DNA from: Collinsella sp.
GTDB taxonomy: Bacteria > Actinomycetota > Coriobacteriia > Coriobacteriales > Coriobacteriaceae
Length of the DNA: 64,000 nucleotides
NCBI GenBank assembly: GCA_018368345.1
Contig: JAGZEK010000007.1
Span: 62,001-126,000, forward strand
Direction: 5' to 3'
Part shown: positions 33,377 through 41,156 of the stretch, one piece after another
Numbering within the stretch: position 1 is the stretch's first letter
Layout: each line of letters starts with the position of its first letter
Notes under the pieces: generated by a model
Told to the model about the DNA's origin: nothing
What the model saw: only the letters and a program-made list of their open reading frames with translations
Databases searched by the model: none
Translations under genes and position numbers: made by a program

Positions 33377-34105
33377 TTACTCGGCCTTGGGCTCAGCGGC
33401 CATCTCGGCCTCGGAGACCTGCTCCTTGCCGGAGCCAGCGAGGCAGGCGTCAGCCATGAGCTCGCACATAAGGGTGACAGCAGAGATAGCGTCATCGTTG
33501 CAGGGGATGCCGTACTCGACCTCGTCGGGATCGGAGTTGGTGTCGATCAGAGCGACGACGGGGATGTTCAGGCGCTGAGCCTCCTTGATGGCGTTCTCCT
33601 CGCGCTTGGTGTCGATGACGAAGAGAGCCTGGGGCAGACCCTTCATGTCGCGGGCGCCACCGAGGTTGGTCTGGAGCTTGGTGAGCTCCTTGCCGAGAAC
33701 AGCCTGCTCCTTCTTGGGGAGCACTGCCATGCGGCCGTCCTCGACCATGGCCTCAAGCTCCTCCATGCGGTTGATGCGGGAGCGGATGGTGACGAAGTTG
33801 GTCAGCATGCCGCCGAGCCAACGCTGGTTGATGTAAGGCATGTTGGCGCGCTCAGCGGCGTTCTTGACGGCCTCCTGAGCCTGCTTCTTGGTGCCGACGA
33901 ACAGCACATTGCCACCCTTGGCGACGTTCTTGACGAAAGTGTAGGCCTGGTCGGCGTCGAGGATGGTCTGCTTGAGGTCGAGGATGTAGATGCCGTTGCG
34001 CTCACCGAAGATGAACGGCTTCATCTTGGGGTTCCAGCGACGGGTCTGGTGACCGAAGTGGCAGCCGGCCTCGAGCAGGGTGCGGATATTAATCTTGGTA
34101 GCCAT
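33377..34105 (-). CDS. rpsB: 30S ribosomal protein S2
   Basis: 242 residues. A late-joining small-subunit protein that also contacts S1. The N-terminus TLLEAGCHFGHQTRRWNPKM and the segments GIYILDLKQT and NQRWLGGMLTNF are diagnostic. An acidic tail (SEAEMAAEPKAE) is lineage-specific. Start ATG at 34105 with AGGAGG upstream. It leads rpsB-tsf under a strong promoter at 34247-34275 with a leader of about 130 bases. Confidence 0.97.
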   Translation of the reverse strand: MATKINIRTLLEAGCHFGHQTRRWNPKMKPFIFGERNGIYILDLKQTILDADQAYTFVKNVAKGGNVLFVGTKKQAQEAVKNAAERANMPYINQRWLGGMLTNFVTIRSRINRMEELEAMVEDGRMAVLPKKEQAVLGKELTKLQTNLGGARDMKGLPQALFVIDTKREENAIKEAQRLNIPVVALIDTNSDPDEVEYGIPCNDDAISAVTLMCELMADACLAGSGKEQVSEAEMAAEPKAE

Positions 34106-34246
34106 GTTAAACCTCCTGTGGTTTGCCTCCGCGCGGGGTCATCCTCCAAAACCAACCCGGACATGTGCTACCAAAGCCCGGGCACCACGGTATGAAGTAG
34201 CCGCGCGTGCGTGATAAAAACCTGTTGCCGTGAAGCAACCCGATGA

Positions 34247-34275
34247 ATGATAGCAGGAATGCATCTTCCTGCCAA
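34247..34275 (-). promoter_or_regulatory. rpsB-tsf promoter
   Basis: On the minus strand TTGGCA, 17 bases, TATCAT with a TGC extension (TGCTATCAT). This is the best promoter in the window. The leader (34106-34240) contains GTTGC/GCAAC and CCCGG/CCGGG hairpins and could be a ribosomal-protein autoregulatory leader, but I cannot match it to a known S2 leader. Confidence 0.8.
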
Positions 34276-34324
34276 CCCGCAATCAAAACCACACACCTGA
34301 GCGCGGCGCGGGACGTCCCAGCCA

Positions 34325-35245
34325 CTATTCGCCGCGGGGATGGGCTTGAGCCACAGCCCGCTTAAGCCGATCGGGTGTGAGATGCGTGTAGATCTGCGTC
34401 GTGGACAGGCTCGCATGACCTAGCAGCTCTTGAACCGAGCGCAGGTCCGCGCCGCCCTCGAGCAAGTCGGTCGCAAAGGTATGGCGCATCGCATGCGGGG
34501 CGATGTCGGCCGGAATGCCGGCGAGCGTCGCCAGCATATGAAACCGCCGCCTGAGCATGGCGGCACTCATGCGATTACCGCGCGCCGATATAAGCAGCGG
34601 ATGCGGCCCGGTAGCGGGGTCACGACGCTTTGCCTGAGCGAGCAACTCCGGCCTCCCCTCCTCAATATAGAGACGCGTCGCCTCGAGCGCACGACGATAC
34701 AGAGGGACGATACGTTCTTTGCTCCCCTTGCCCCACAGGCGCAGCGTGCGTTCGGACCACGCAATGGACTCCACATTGAGTGCTGCGAGCTCAGAGATAC
34801 GGGCGCCCGAGGCATAGAGCAGCTCGAGCATCGCCGCATCGCGCAGTCCCGCGGGTGTTGAGGTATCAGGCGTCTTGAGCAGCGCCTCCACCTGTTGGGT
34901 CGTCAGCACACCGGGTAGATCGCGCGGGAGCTTGGGCGAGGAAATTGCCGAGACCACATCGCCCTCCACGACCCCCTCGGCAGCCATCCATCGATAGAGC
35001 GATCGGATAGCCGACAGATGCGCCGCAAGCGTTCGGGGAGCCACCTGCTCACGCGAAAGCTCGGCAAGATAGAGGCGAATGGTGCGCACGTCGGCAGCGA
35101 AAGCATCGATATCCTCGCGCTCGCACCAGGCAGCAAAGCGCTCCAGCCTCGAGCCGTAGGCCGTCACCGTGTTGGGAGAAAGTCCCTCGACACGTGAGAT
35201 ATAGGCGATAAACGAGTCGACGGTGTCGTACAGGTCAAAGGCTAT
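34325..35245 (-). CDS. XerC/XerD-like tyrosine recombinase, apparent ATA start
   Basis: About 306 residues. A site-specific recombinase of the chromosome-dimer-resolution type. The catalytic set is complete: Arg in YASGARISEL, Lys in WGKGSKERIV, HxxR in PHAMRHTF, His in LLGHASLSTT and Tyr in QIYTHL. The first ordinary start is a GTG at 35167, but homology to the XerC core-binding domain continues upstream (VDSFIAYISRVEGLSPNTV). The frame is open back to an ATA at 35245, which overlaps the trmFO stop as ATAG and has GGAGG 9 bases upstream. No ATG, GTG or TTG occurs between. I take ATA as the probable start. Xer function is likely, but XerC versus XerD cannot be decided. Confidence 0.85.
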   Translation of the reverse strand: MAFDLYDTVDSFIAYISRVEGLSPNTVTAYGSRLERFAAWCEREDIDAFAADVRTIRLYLAELSREQVAPRTLAAHLSAIRSLYRWMAAEGVVEGDVVSAISSPKLPRDLPGVLTTQQVEALLKTPDTSTPAGLRDAAMLELLYASGARISELAALNVESIAWSERTLRLWGKGSKERIVPLYRRALEATRLYIEEGRPELLAQAKRRDPATGPHPLLISARGNRMSAAMLRRRFHMLATLAGIPADIAPHAMRHTFATDLLEGGADLRSVQELLGHASLSTTQIYTHLTPDRLKRAVAQAHPRGE

Positions 35246-36579
35246 GACCGGTCGCCTCCAAACAGATCAGGACGAGTGGCCAGATAGGCATCAAGGGCCT
35301 CGAGCGCACGGTCCGCATAGGCCTGGTAGCGGTCGCGCTTGCTGCGGCGCTTACCATCCTCGAGTGGCGGCACCAGGCCAAAGTTGACATGCATGGGCTG
35401 GTAGCCCACGGTGGCAGGATCGGTCGCATAGCCCACGAGCGCGCCCAGGGCGCCCACGCGGGGCAACTCGACGCCCGCGGCGCCGATAGCCTCGGCATAG
35501 GTGTTGAGCGCCGCGAGCAGACCGGTCGCCACGGCTTCCATGTACCCCTCGGTGCCGGTGATCTGACCGGCCAGGCGCACGCCGGTACCAGGCACGGCAA
35601 AGGTGCCATCGAGCACGTGCGGGGCGTCGACAAAGGTATTGCGGTGCATGACACCGTAGCGGAAGAACTCAGCGTTCTCCAGGCCCGGCACCATATGGAA
35701 GACGCGCTTCTGCTCGCCAAAGGTCAGGTTGGTCTGGAAGCCCACCAGGTTATAGGCGGTCTTCTCCTTGTTCTCGGCACGCAGCTGAATCGCCGCCCAA
35801 GGGCGACGTCCGGTACGCGGGTCGGTGAGGCCGACGGGCTTCATGGCGCCAAAGCGAATGGCGTCCTTGCCGGTGCGCGCAACTTCCTCGGCAGGTTGGC
35901 AGGCCTGAAACAGATCGCCGCCCTCAAAGTCTTTGAGCACCACGCGGTCGGCCGTGGTAAGTGCCTCGATAAAGGCCTCGTACTCCTCCTTGTTGAGCGG
36001 AGCGTTGAGATAGTCGCCGCTCCCCTGCTCCTCGTAGCGCGACTGCGAAAACAGCACGTCCATATCGAGCGTGGAGGCATCGACGATCGGCGCCGCGGCA
36101 TCGAAGAACGCAAGGGCGTCGCCACCGACGAGCTTCATGACCTCTTCGCTCAGCGCCGGTGAACACAGCGGGCCCGCGGCAATGACCACGTGGCCCTCGG
36201 GAATCTGCGTGACCTCGCCGTGCACGACCTCGATATTGGGACGGGCGGCAACCTCGGCCTCGACAAGCTCGGAAAACTTGACGCGGTCGACCGCCAGGGC
36301 ACCGCCGGCGGGAACAGCCGCGCGATGGGCGCAATCGAGCAGGACTGAGCCCATGCGCTTAAGCTCGGCCTTCAGCAAACCAGCCGCGGAATCCGGACGG
36401 GTCGACTTAAACGAATTGGAGCAGACGAGCTCTGCCAAGTGATCGGTATGGTGAGCCGGGGAGCTAACCTGGGGGCGCATCTCGCACAGCTTTACGGCAA
36501 AACCGCGGTCTGCCAGCTGGATCGCGCATTCCGAACCCGCCAGACCGCCACCGATAACCGTTACCTGATCGAACTGCAT
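35242..36579 (-). CDS. trmFO: Folate/FAD-dependent tRNA (uracil-54-C5)-methyltransferase
   Basis: 445 residues. It makes ribothymidine 54 in tRNA with methylene-tetrahydrofolate as carbon donor. The FAD fold starts VTVIGGGLAGSECAIQLA; EMRP, the SNSFKS segment and the Cys in LVCSNSFK, then GALAVDR, are typical. The C-terminal AGQITGTEGYMEA and MHVNFGLVPPL also fit. The start ATG at 36579 has AAAGG 9 bases upstream. Lies between dprA and the recombinase gene, as in many Gram-positive bacteria where topA or dprA is near. Confidence 0.96.
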   Translation of the reverse strand: MQFDQVTVIGGGLAGSECAIQLADRGFAVKLCEMRPQVSSPAHHTDHLAELVCSNSFKSTRPDSAAGLLKAELKRMGSVLLDCAHRAAVPAGGALAVDRVKFSELVEAEVAARPNIEVVHGEVTQIPEGHVVIAAGPLCSPALSEEVMKLVGGDALAFFDAAAPIVDASTLDMDVLFSQSRYEEQGSGDYLNAPLNKEEYEAFIEALTTADRVVLKDFEGGDLFQACQPAEEVARTGKDAIRFGAMKPVGLTDPRTGRRPWAAIQLRAENKEKTAYNLVGFQTNLTFGEQKRVFHMVPGLENAEFFRYGVMHRNTFVDAPHVLDGTFAVPGTGVRLAGQITGTEGYMEAVATGLLAALNTYAEAIGAAGVELPRVGALGALVGYATDPATVGYQPMHVNFGLVPPLEDGKRRSKRDRYQAYADRALEALDAYLATRPDLFGGDRS

Positions 36580-36593
36580 CTGCAAACACCTTT

Positions 36594-37529
36594 CTAATTG
36601 ACACGTTTTCCATTGTGACCGAAGGGCGTCTGGGCGTGAAGGGCAAACTTGGAGGGCGCATACCTTCCATCCATCATGCGCTCGATAAGGCCCTCGAGTT
36701 CAAGCGAACCCAAGAGTTTGAGTACGCCGACAGCATCGAGCGAGACGAGCGCCGCGATGTCGTCGACTTTGAGCGGAGAGGCGATGAGCGCATGCATCAC
36801 GGTCTGCTGTGTTTGATCCAGGTCGGCAATGCCGGGAGCATCGGGGCGCGAGTAGCGCAGGGTGCCGTAGATGCGTGAGATAGCCATCTCGATAGATTCC
36901 TCGTCGATGATGCAGCAGGCACCGTTCGCAATGAGGTAATTCGTGCCACGCGACTCGGGCGATAGGATCGACCCCGGCACAGCGAGAAGTTCTCGCCCCA
37001 AATCCATAGCAGCCTCGGCTGTAGAAAACGTCCCGGAAGGCATACCCGCCTCGGATACAAAGAGGGCTTGCGACAGGGCCGCGATCACGCGATTGCGGCG
37101 CGGAAAGGCAAACTTGCGCGGACCCATGCCCCACGGGGAGATCGACACGACCGCGCCACCCGTATCGAGCGTGCGCGTAATAAGCCCCGCGCTCGAGCGC
37201 GGATAGACTACGTCGGCGCCCGTCCCCAGCACCACGACGTGTTTGCCGCCAGCGTTGACCGCAGCCCAACCCGAGGCCTGGTCACAACCGACCGCGCCGC
37301 CCGAAACTACCGTCACTCCCGCCTCGACCGCCACCTTTGCCGCAAGCTCTGCCACGGCAAGACCATACGGCGAGGCCTTGCGCGCGCCGATGATGGAGAG
37401 CGCGGGCGTCGAAAGCACCTCGGGGTTGCCGCGCACATAGAGCGTCTGGGGTACATCAGAAAGCTCCAAAACGGTCTCGGGATACAACGCATCACCTGGA
37501 TGCAGCTCGTAGGTCCCCTCGGCCATCAT
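36594..37529 (-). CDS. dprA: DNA-processing protein DprA
   Basis: 311 residues. It loads RecA on incoming single-stranded DNA during transformation. The Rossmann-like core shows LSIIGARKASPYGLA, VVSGGAVGCDQASGWAA, VVVLGTGADVVYP and the segment RNRVIAALSQALFVSEA, followed by SGTFSTAEAAMDLGRELLAVPG. A C-terminal winged helix (VMHALIASPLKVDDIAALVS) ends the protein. The start ATG at 37529 overlaps the comM TGA. Part of yraN-comM-dprA, whose upstream DNA shares a 20-base motif with comEA. Confidence 0.95.
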   Translation of the reverse strand: MMAEGTYELHPGDALYPETVLELSDVPQTLYVRGNPEVLSTPALSIIGARKASPYGLAVAELAAKVAVEAGVTVVSGGAVGCDQASGWAAVNAGGKHVVVLGTGADVVYPRSSAGLITRTLDTGGAVVSISPWGMGPRKFAFPRRNRVIAALSQALFVSEAGMPSGTFSTAEAAMDLGRELLAVPGSILSPESRGTNYLIANGACCIIDEESIEMAISRIYGTLRYSRPDAPGIADLDQTQQTVMHALIASPLKVDDIAALVSLDAVGVLKLLGSLELEGLIERMMDGRYAPSKFALHAQTPFGHNGKRVN

Positions 37530-39049
37530 TGGTCCCTCCTTCCCTGGTACATCGCTGCCTCGAGCACGTGGTCCTGCGTCACTTGCTCGCTCTCGGCGAC
37601 GTCGGCGATTGTACGCGCGATACGCACCAGTCGCACGATGCCGCGACCCGTGAGATGTGTGCGCTTCGACAGGCCGAGCACACACTTCTCCGCCGCATCA
37701 TCGAGCTCAAAGGTCGAAACGACGCCGTCAATGGACCGTGTCTCGTCATCCTCGGCCTCGGCATCCGCATCGTCCATACGGGATTCGCGCCAAGCGCGAA
37801 AAGCGCGGCCGCGCACAACGTAGTCACGTAACTCGGCAGACGACATACCCTCCGCACCCTCGATAATCACTTGGGGGTCGGGACGGGTCACATCGATCAT
37901 CATGTCGATACGGTCGGCCAAAGGACCGCGCAGTTTAGACCGATAGCGCTCGACCATCGCCGCCGAGCAGCGACACGGTACCTCACGATCGCCCAAAAAG
38001 CCGCAGGGGCAGGGATTGCTCGCAGCCAGCAGCTGAAAGCGCGACGGGAAGGTAAAAGCCCCGTCGACGCGTACGATCCTGACGTAGCCGCGTTCGATGG
38101 GCTGACGCAGCGTCTGCAGCACACCCGTGGGAAACTCGGCAAGCTCGTCCAAAAATAGCACGCCGCCATGAGCAAGGCTGATCTCACCCGGGTGCACCGG
38201 GCGCCCACCGCCGATAAGACCTGCGGTCGAAATACTGTGATGGGGGCTGCGGAAGGGCCGGTGCCCCGCCAACAAGCCATCAATGTTCTCACCCAAAACC
38301 GAATGGATGCACAGCGCCTCCTGTTGATCCTCAACGGAAAGCTCGGGCAGGATGCCGGTCATACGACGCGCGAGCATCGTCTTGCCCGATCCCGGGGACC
38401 CGATCATGAGCAAGCCGAGTTCTCCTGCCGCCGCAAGCGCCATGCCGCGCTTGGCGACCTCCTGCCCCAGTACGTCGGCATAGTCGAGCTCGGGCTCAAA
38501 GGTCGCCTCGAGCACTTCAGAATCCAAGTAGTGCCGCGCGGCATCGCCCATGCCATGGGCAAGCTGAGACAAATGATCGATGAATCCACAATCCACGCCC
38601 GCGAGTGGCACATGCTGGTCTGACCTGCCGGCGATAAAAGACAGCCCCATGTCGCGAGCCAGCAGCTGAAACGCCACCTCGCCCTTGACGGGAAGCACCG
38701 TACCGTCCAAGCCGAGCTCGCCGGCGATAAGGCAGCGATCGAGGTTGTCACGGGGAATCTGCCCATCGGCCGCCAGAACCGCGATGGCGATGGGCAGATC
38801 AAAGCCGCTACCGGTCTTGCGAATATCGCCGGGCGCTAGGTTGACCGTAATGCCCGAGCGCGGGATCTCGAACCCGGCGGAGCGCATCGCGCAGCGAATA
38901 CGACCGCGTGACTCCATCACCTCCATACTCGGAATGCCGAGCATCTGGATGCCCGGAACGCCACCGGCAAGCGAGACCTCGACCGTGACGTGAATCGCCT
39001 CGACGCCACGGATGCAGGCCGCGTGAACGGCAAACGTCTCGAACGCCAT
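37526..39049 (-). CDS. comM: ComM / YifB-type Mg-chelatase-like AAA+ helicase
   Basis: 507 residues. A hexameric helicase that drives branch migration during integration of transforming DNA. An N-terminal Lon-protease-like domain (FETFAVHAACIRGVEAI ... LGLDGTVLPVKG) precedes the AAA+ module with Walker A in IGSPGSGKTMLARR and Walker B in GVLFLDELAEF; the zinc-like loop NPCPCGF and CRCS is present. The start ATG at 39049 shares one base with the yraN stop (TGATG). The dprA start overlaps its own stop. Confidence 0.94.
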   Translation of the reverse strand: MAFETFAVHAACIRGVEAIHVTVEVSLAGGVPGIQMLGIPSMEVMESRGRIRCAMRSAGFEIPRSGITVNLAPGDIRKTGSGFDLPIAIAVLAADGQIPRDNLDRCLIAGELGLDGTVLPVKGEVAFQLLARDMGLSFIAGRSDQHVPLAGVDCGFIDHLSQLAHGMGDAARHYLDSEVLEATFEPELDYADVLGQEVAKRGMALAAAGELGLLMIGSPGSGKTMLARRMTGILPELSVEDQQEALCIHSVLGENIDGLLAGHRPFRSPHHSISTAGLIGGGRPVHPGEISLAHGGVLFLDELAEFPTGVLQTLRQPIERGYVRIVRVDGAFTFPSRFQLLAASNPCPCGFLGDREVPCRCSAAMVERYRSKLRGPLADRIDMMIDVTRPDPQVIIEGAEGMSSAELRDYVVRGRAFRAWRESRMDDADAEAEDDETRSIDGVVSTFELDDAAEKCVLGLSKRTHLTGRGIVRLVRIARTIADVAESEQVTQDHVLEAAMYQGRRDQ

Positions 39050-39534
39050 CACGACACCTGCCAATCGAACGCGTTGTACTGATGCTCGATCTCGGCGATA
39101 TGCCCGCCGCGAATGGTGACACCCACGGCATCGAAGCGAATCGCCTTGAGCGGATAATGCTCCATAAGATAGCAGCTTGCGATGCGGCGGTAGCGGCGTT
39201 GCTTTTGAGCGTCCACGGCCTCCTCGGGAAAGACCCGCGTGTTGCAATCCAGTGCGACGCGTCTGGTCTTGACCTCGGCCATCACCACGACATCGTCGAG
39301 CTCATCGAGCAGCACCAGATCGGCCTCGCCCTCGGTGCAACGATAACCCTGCTCCAGCAAGGTGTAGCCGCGTTCGTTAAAGTAGTCGATGGTGATCAGC
39401 TCGCCCAGCATGCCCAGCTCGCGGGGACTGAGTCCCTTGATAAACTCGGGCGTCATCGCCCCGCAGTCGAGCTCGCCGTTTTCCCAACGCTCCTTGAGCT
39501 GCTGCGTCTTGCTCTTTTTGCTTGCGGCACTCAT
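39049..39534 (-). CDS. yraN: UPF0102 YraN-family protein
   Basis: 161 residues. An endonuclease-fold protein of unclear function, often near rnhB and comM. The restriction-nuclease-like core is seen: GELITIDYFNERGYTLLEQG, then EADLVLLDE and VVMAEVKTRR, which supply the PD-(D/E)xK-type residues (E-x-D ... ExK). An N-terminal extension of about 35 residues precedes the family core. Start ATG at 39534 with AAAGGAG 7 bases upstream. First gene of yraN-comM-dprA, so it may work in transformation or recombination here; this is inference. Confidence 0.9.
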   Translation of the reverse strand: MSAASKKSKTQQLKERWENGELDCGAMTPEFIKGLSPRELGMLGELITIDYFNERGYTLLEQGYRCTEGEADLVLLDELDDVVVMAEVKTRRVALDCNTRVFPEEAVDAQKQRRYRRIASCYLMEHYPLKAIRFDAVGVTIRGGHIAEIEHQYNAFDWQVS

Positions 39535-39605
39535 GGGGTCTCCTTTCCCGCACACTGCATTGCCCCGATGATGAGGGCACCTTTCATGCGGGTAAGTACC
39601 GGAAG

Positions 39606-39625
39606 CAAACCAAAAGCTGACCAAA
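39606..39625 (-). promoter_or_regulatory. Candidate competence operator, copy 2
   Basis: Identical over 20 bases to the site upstream of comEA (10244-10263). It ends 71 bases before the yraN ATG and begins just after the rnhB terminator. No good sigma-70 -10 sits at the same distance from both copies. Confidence 0.6.
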
Positions 39626-39632
39626 TGCCATC

Positions 39633-39674
39633 AAAAAACGGGCCGTACGCAGCAATGCTGTTGCATACGGCCCG
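39633..39674 (-). terminator. Terminator of rnhB
   Basis: CGGGCCGTATGCAAC pairs with the GCTGCGTACGGCCCG arm and six T follow on the minus strand. Confidence 0.88.
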
Positions 39675-39723
39675 CTACCAGCAGGTTTATAGAACCTTTA
39701 AGGTCCCTATCTCCACAATTGGC

Positions 39724-40512
39724 CTAGAAAAGGCGCTCAGTCTGCAGAAAGTTTCCGCAAAAGCTCACGCGGTGCAGCGGACAAAGTCCATGTTTGCGAA
39801 TGGCCTCGATATGCTCGGGGCTCGCATAGCCCTTCGACTCGGCCAGATGGTACTCGGGGTATTCGGCGTCGTACTCGACCATCATCTCGTCACGCGTGAC
39901 CTTGGCCATGATGGACGCCGCGGCGATGCAGGCGATCTTGGCATCGCCCTTCACCACATCGCGCTCGTTAGGAACGGCGCCCAAGGGGTTGCCATCCATG
40001 AGGACGCAGTCGGGTTCAAGTCCCGTATCGGCCACGGCGCCCGCAACGGCGGTACGGATAGCACGGGCCATGCCCATCTCATCGATATCCTTAGGCGCGA
40101 TATGGCAAAAACCGATCGCCGTCGCCACCTCGGCAATCTTCACTGAGAGCAACTCGCGGCGCGCCGGCGTGAGCTTTTTGGAATCGTTGATGCCCCAGAC
40201 GCGCGGCTCCATAGGAAGGCAGACGGCGCATACCGTCAAAGGACCGGCCACCGATCCGCGACCCACCTCGTCGACACCAACGACCACTCCATCGCCGCCA
40301 AGCTCATGCATAAGCTCGTACATGTCATTGACGCGCTCGCGCTCGGCAAGCTCTTTGTCATGGCGTTTGAGGGCGCGTTCACAAGCCTTGATCACCTGCT
40401 GGCGCGGGTCCTCGCGATAATGCTCCACGAGGGCGGGGATCTCCTCAAACGTTGCGCTCGCCAGCTCTCCGGCAACCTGCGATGCCGAAACCGAGCTCGT
40501 CATGTTGGCCAT
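39724..40512 (-). CDS. rnhB: Ribonuclease HII
   Basis: 262 residues. It removes ribonucleotides from DNA and RNA-DNA hybrids. The active-site Asp-Glu-Asp set lies in VVGVDEVGRGSVAGPL and in CVLMDGNPLG; VVKGDAKIACIAAASIMAKVTRD is the other signature. It carries an N-terminal extension of about 75 residues with a helical, charged segment, as seen in several Gram-positive RNase HII proteins. The start ATG at 40512 has AAGGAGGG 6 bases upstream. It follows rplS, separated by a terminator. Confidence 0.96.
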   Translation of the reverse strand: MANMTSSVSASQVAGELASATFEEIPALVEHYREDPRQQVIKACERALKRHDKELAERERVNDMYELMHELGGDGVVVGVDEVGRGSVAGPLTVCAVCLPMEPRVWGINDSKKLTPARRELLSVKIAEVATAIGFCHIAPKDIDEMGMARAIRTAVAGAVADTGLEPDCVLMDGNPLGAVPNERDVVKGDAKIACIAAASIMAKVTRDEMMVEYDAEYPEYHLAESKGYASPEHIEAIRKHGLCPLHRVSFCGNFLQTERLF

Positions 40513-40541
40513 ACCAGGCCCTCCTTGCATGCAAATCAGAT

Positions 40542-40571
40542 AAAAAGAAGGGCCACCCGAAGGTGACCCTT
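40542..40571 (-). terminator. Terminator of rplS
   Basis: AAGGGTCACC pairs with GGTGGCCCTT over a TTCG tetraloop; CTTTTTA follows on the minus strand. Confidence 0.88.
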
Positions 40572-40605
40572 GTGTCCAAACGAGTGGACAGACGCTGCGA
40601 TCTTC

Positions 40606-40947
40606 TTAGCGCTTCTCGGGGATGCGAGCAGCCTTGCCCACCTTGTCGCGGAGGTAGTACAGCTTGGCGCGACGGACGCGACCATGACGAACGACCTCGA
40701 GCTTGGCGATCTTGGGGCTGTGAAGCGGGAAAGTACGCTCAACACCGACACCGAAGGACATCTTGCGGACGGTGAAGGTCTCGCGGGCACCGGCGCCGGC
40801 CATGCGGATGACGTCGCCCTGGAAGACCTGGATGCGCTCGCGGTCGCCTTCCTTAATGCGGTAGTGAACCTTGACGTTGTCGGCGACGCGAACCTGAGGA
40901 ATGTCCTCGCGGATCTGCTGACGCTCGATTGCGCGGATGTAATCCAT
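40606..40947 (-). CDS. rplS: 50S ribosomal protein L19
   Basis: 113 residues. It lies at the 30S-50S interface. The core VHYRIKEGDRERIQVFQGDVI and the segment SFGVGVERTFPLHSPKIAKLEV are diagnostic, and the C-terminus RRAKLYYLRDKVGKAARIPEKR is as usual. Start ATG at 40947 with AAGGA 7 bases upstream. Expressed from its own promoter with a leader that contains a perfect hairpin. Confidence 0.97.
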   Translation of the reverse strand: MDYIRAIERQQIREDIPQVRVADNVKVHYRIKEGDRERIQVFQGDVIRMAGAGARETFTVRKMSFGVGVERTFPLHSPKIAKLEVVRHGRVRRAKLYYLRDKVGKAARIPEKR

Positions 40948-40971
40948 GTGCAATTCCTTACTCTTCTAGAG

Positions 40972-41044
40972 GTGCCGTACCACCTTGGCCGGCACGTAGT
41001 TGAACAAACGTATTCGAGTATACACGCGCGGGTTTCTGCTGCAA
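40972..41044 (-). promoter_or_regulatory. rplS promoter and leader hairpin
   Basis: TTGCAG (41039-41044), 16 bases, TATACT (41017-41022) on the minus strand. The leader contains GTGCCG/CGGCAC (40972-40995), a possible autoregulatory or stabilising hairpin just before the Shine-Dalgarno. Confidence 0.7.
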
Positions 41045-41090
41045 GAACATTTTTTTACGCAGACAAAAAGACAAAACCCGCACATGATAA

Positions 41091-41118
41091 CCGCCCGTCT
41101 CACGAATGAGACGGGCGG
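41091..41118 (-). terminator. Hairpin after ppdK
   Basis: CCGCCCGTCTCA pairs perfectly with TGAGACGGGCGG over 4 bases. The T-tract on the minus strand is distant and broken, so termination is probable but not certain. Confidence 0.6.
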
Positions 41119-41156
41119 CATGAAGGGGGCTACGCTAGGCGTCTAAACCCAAAACG

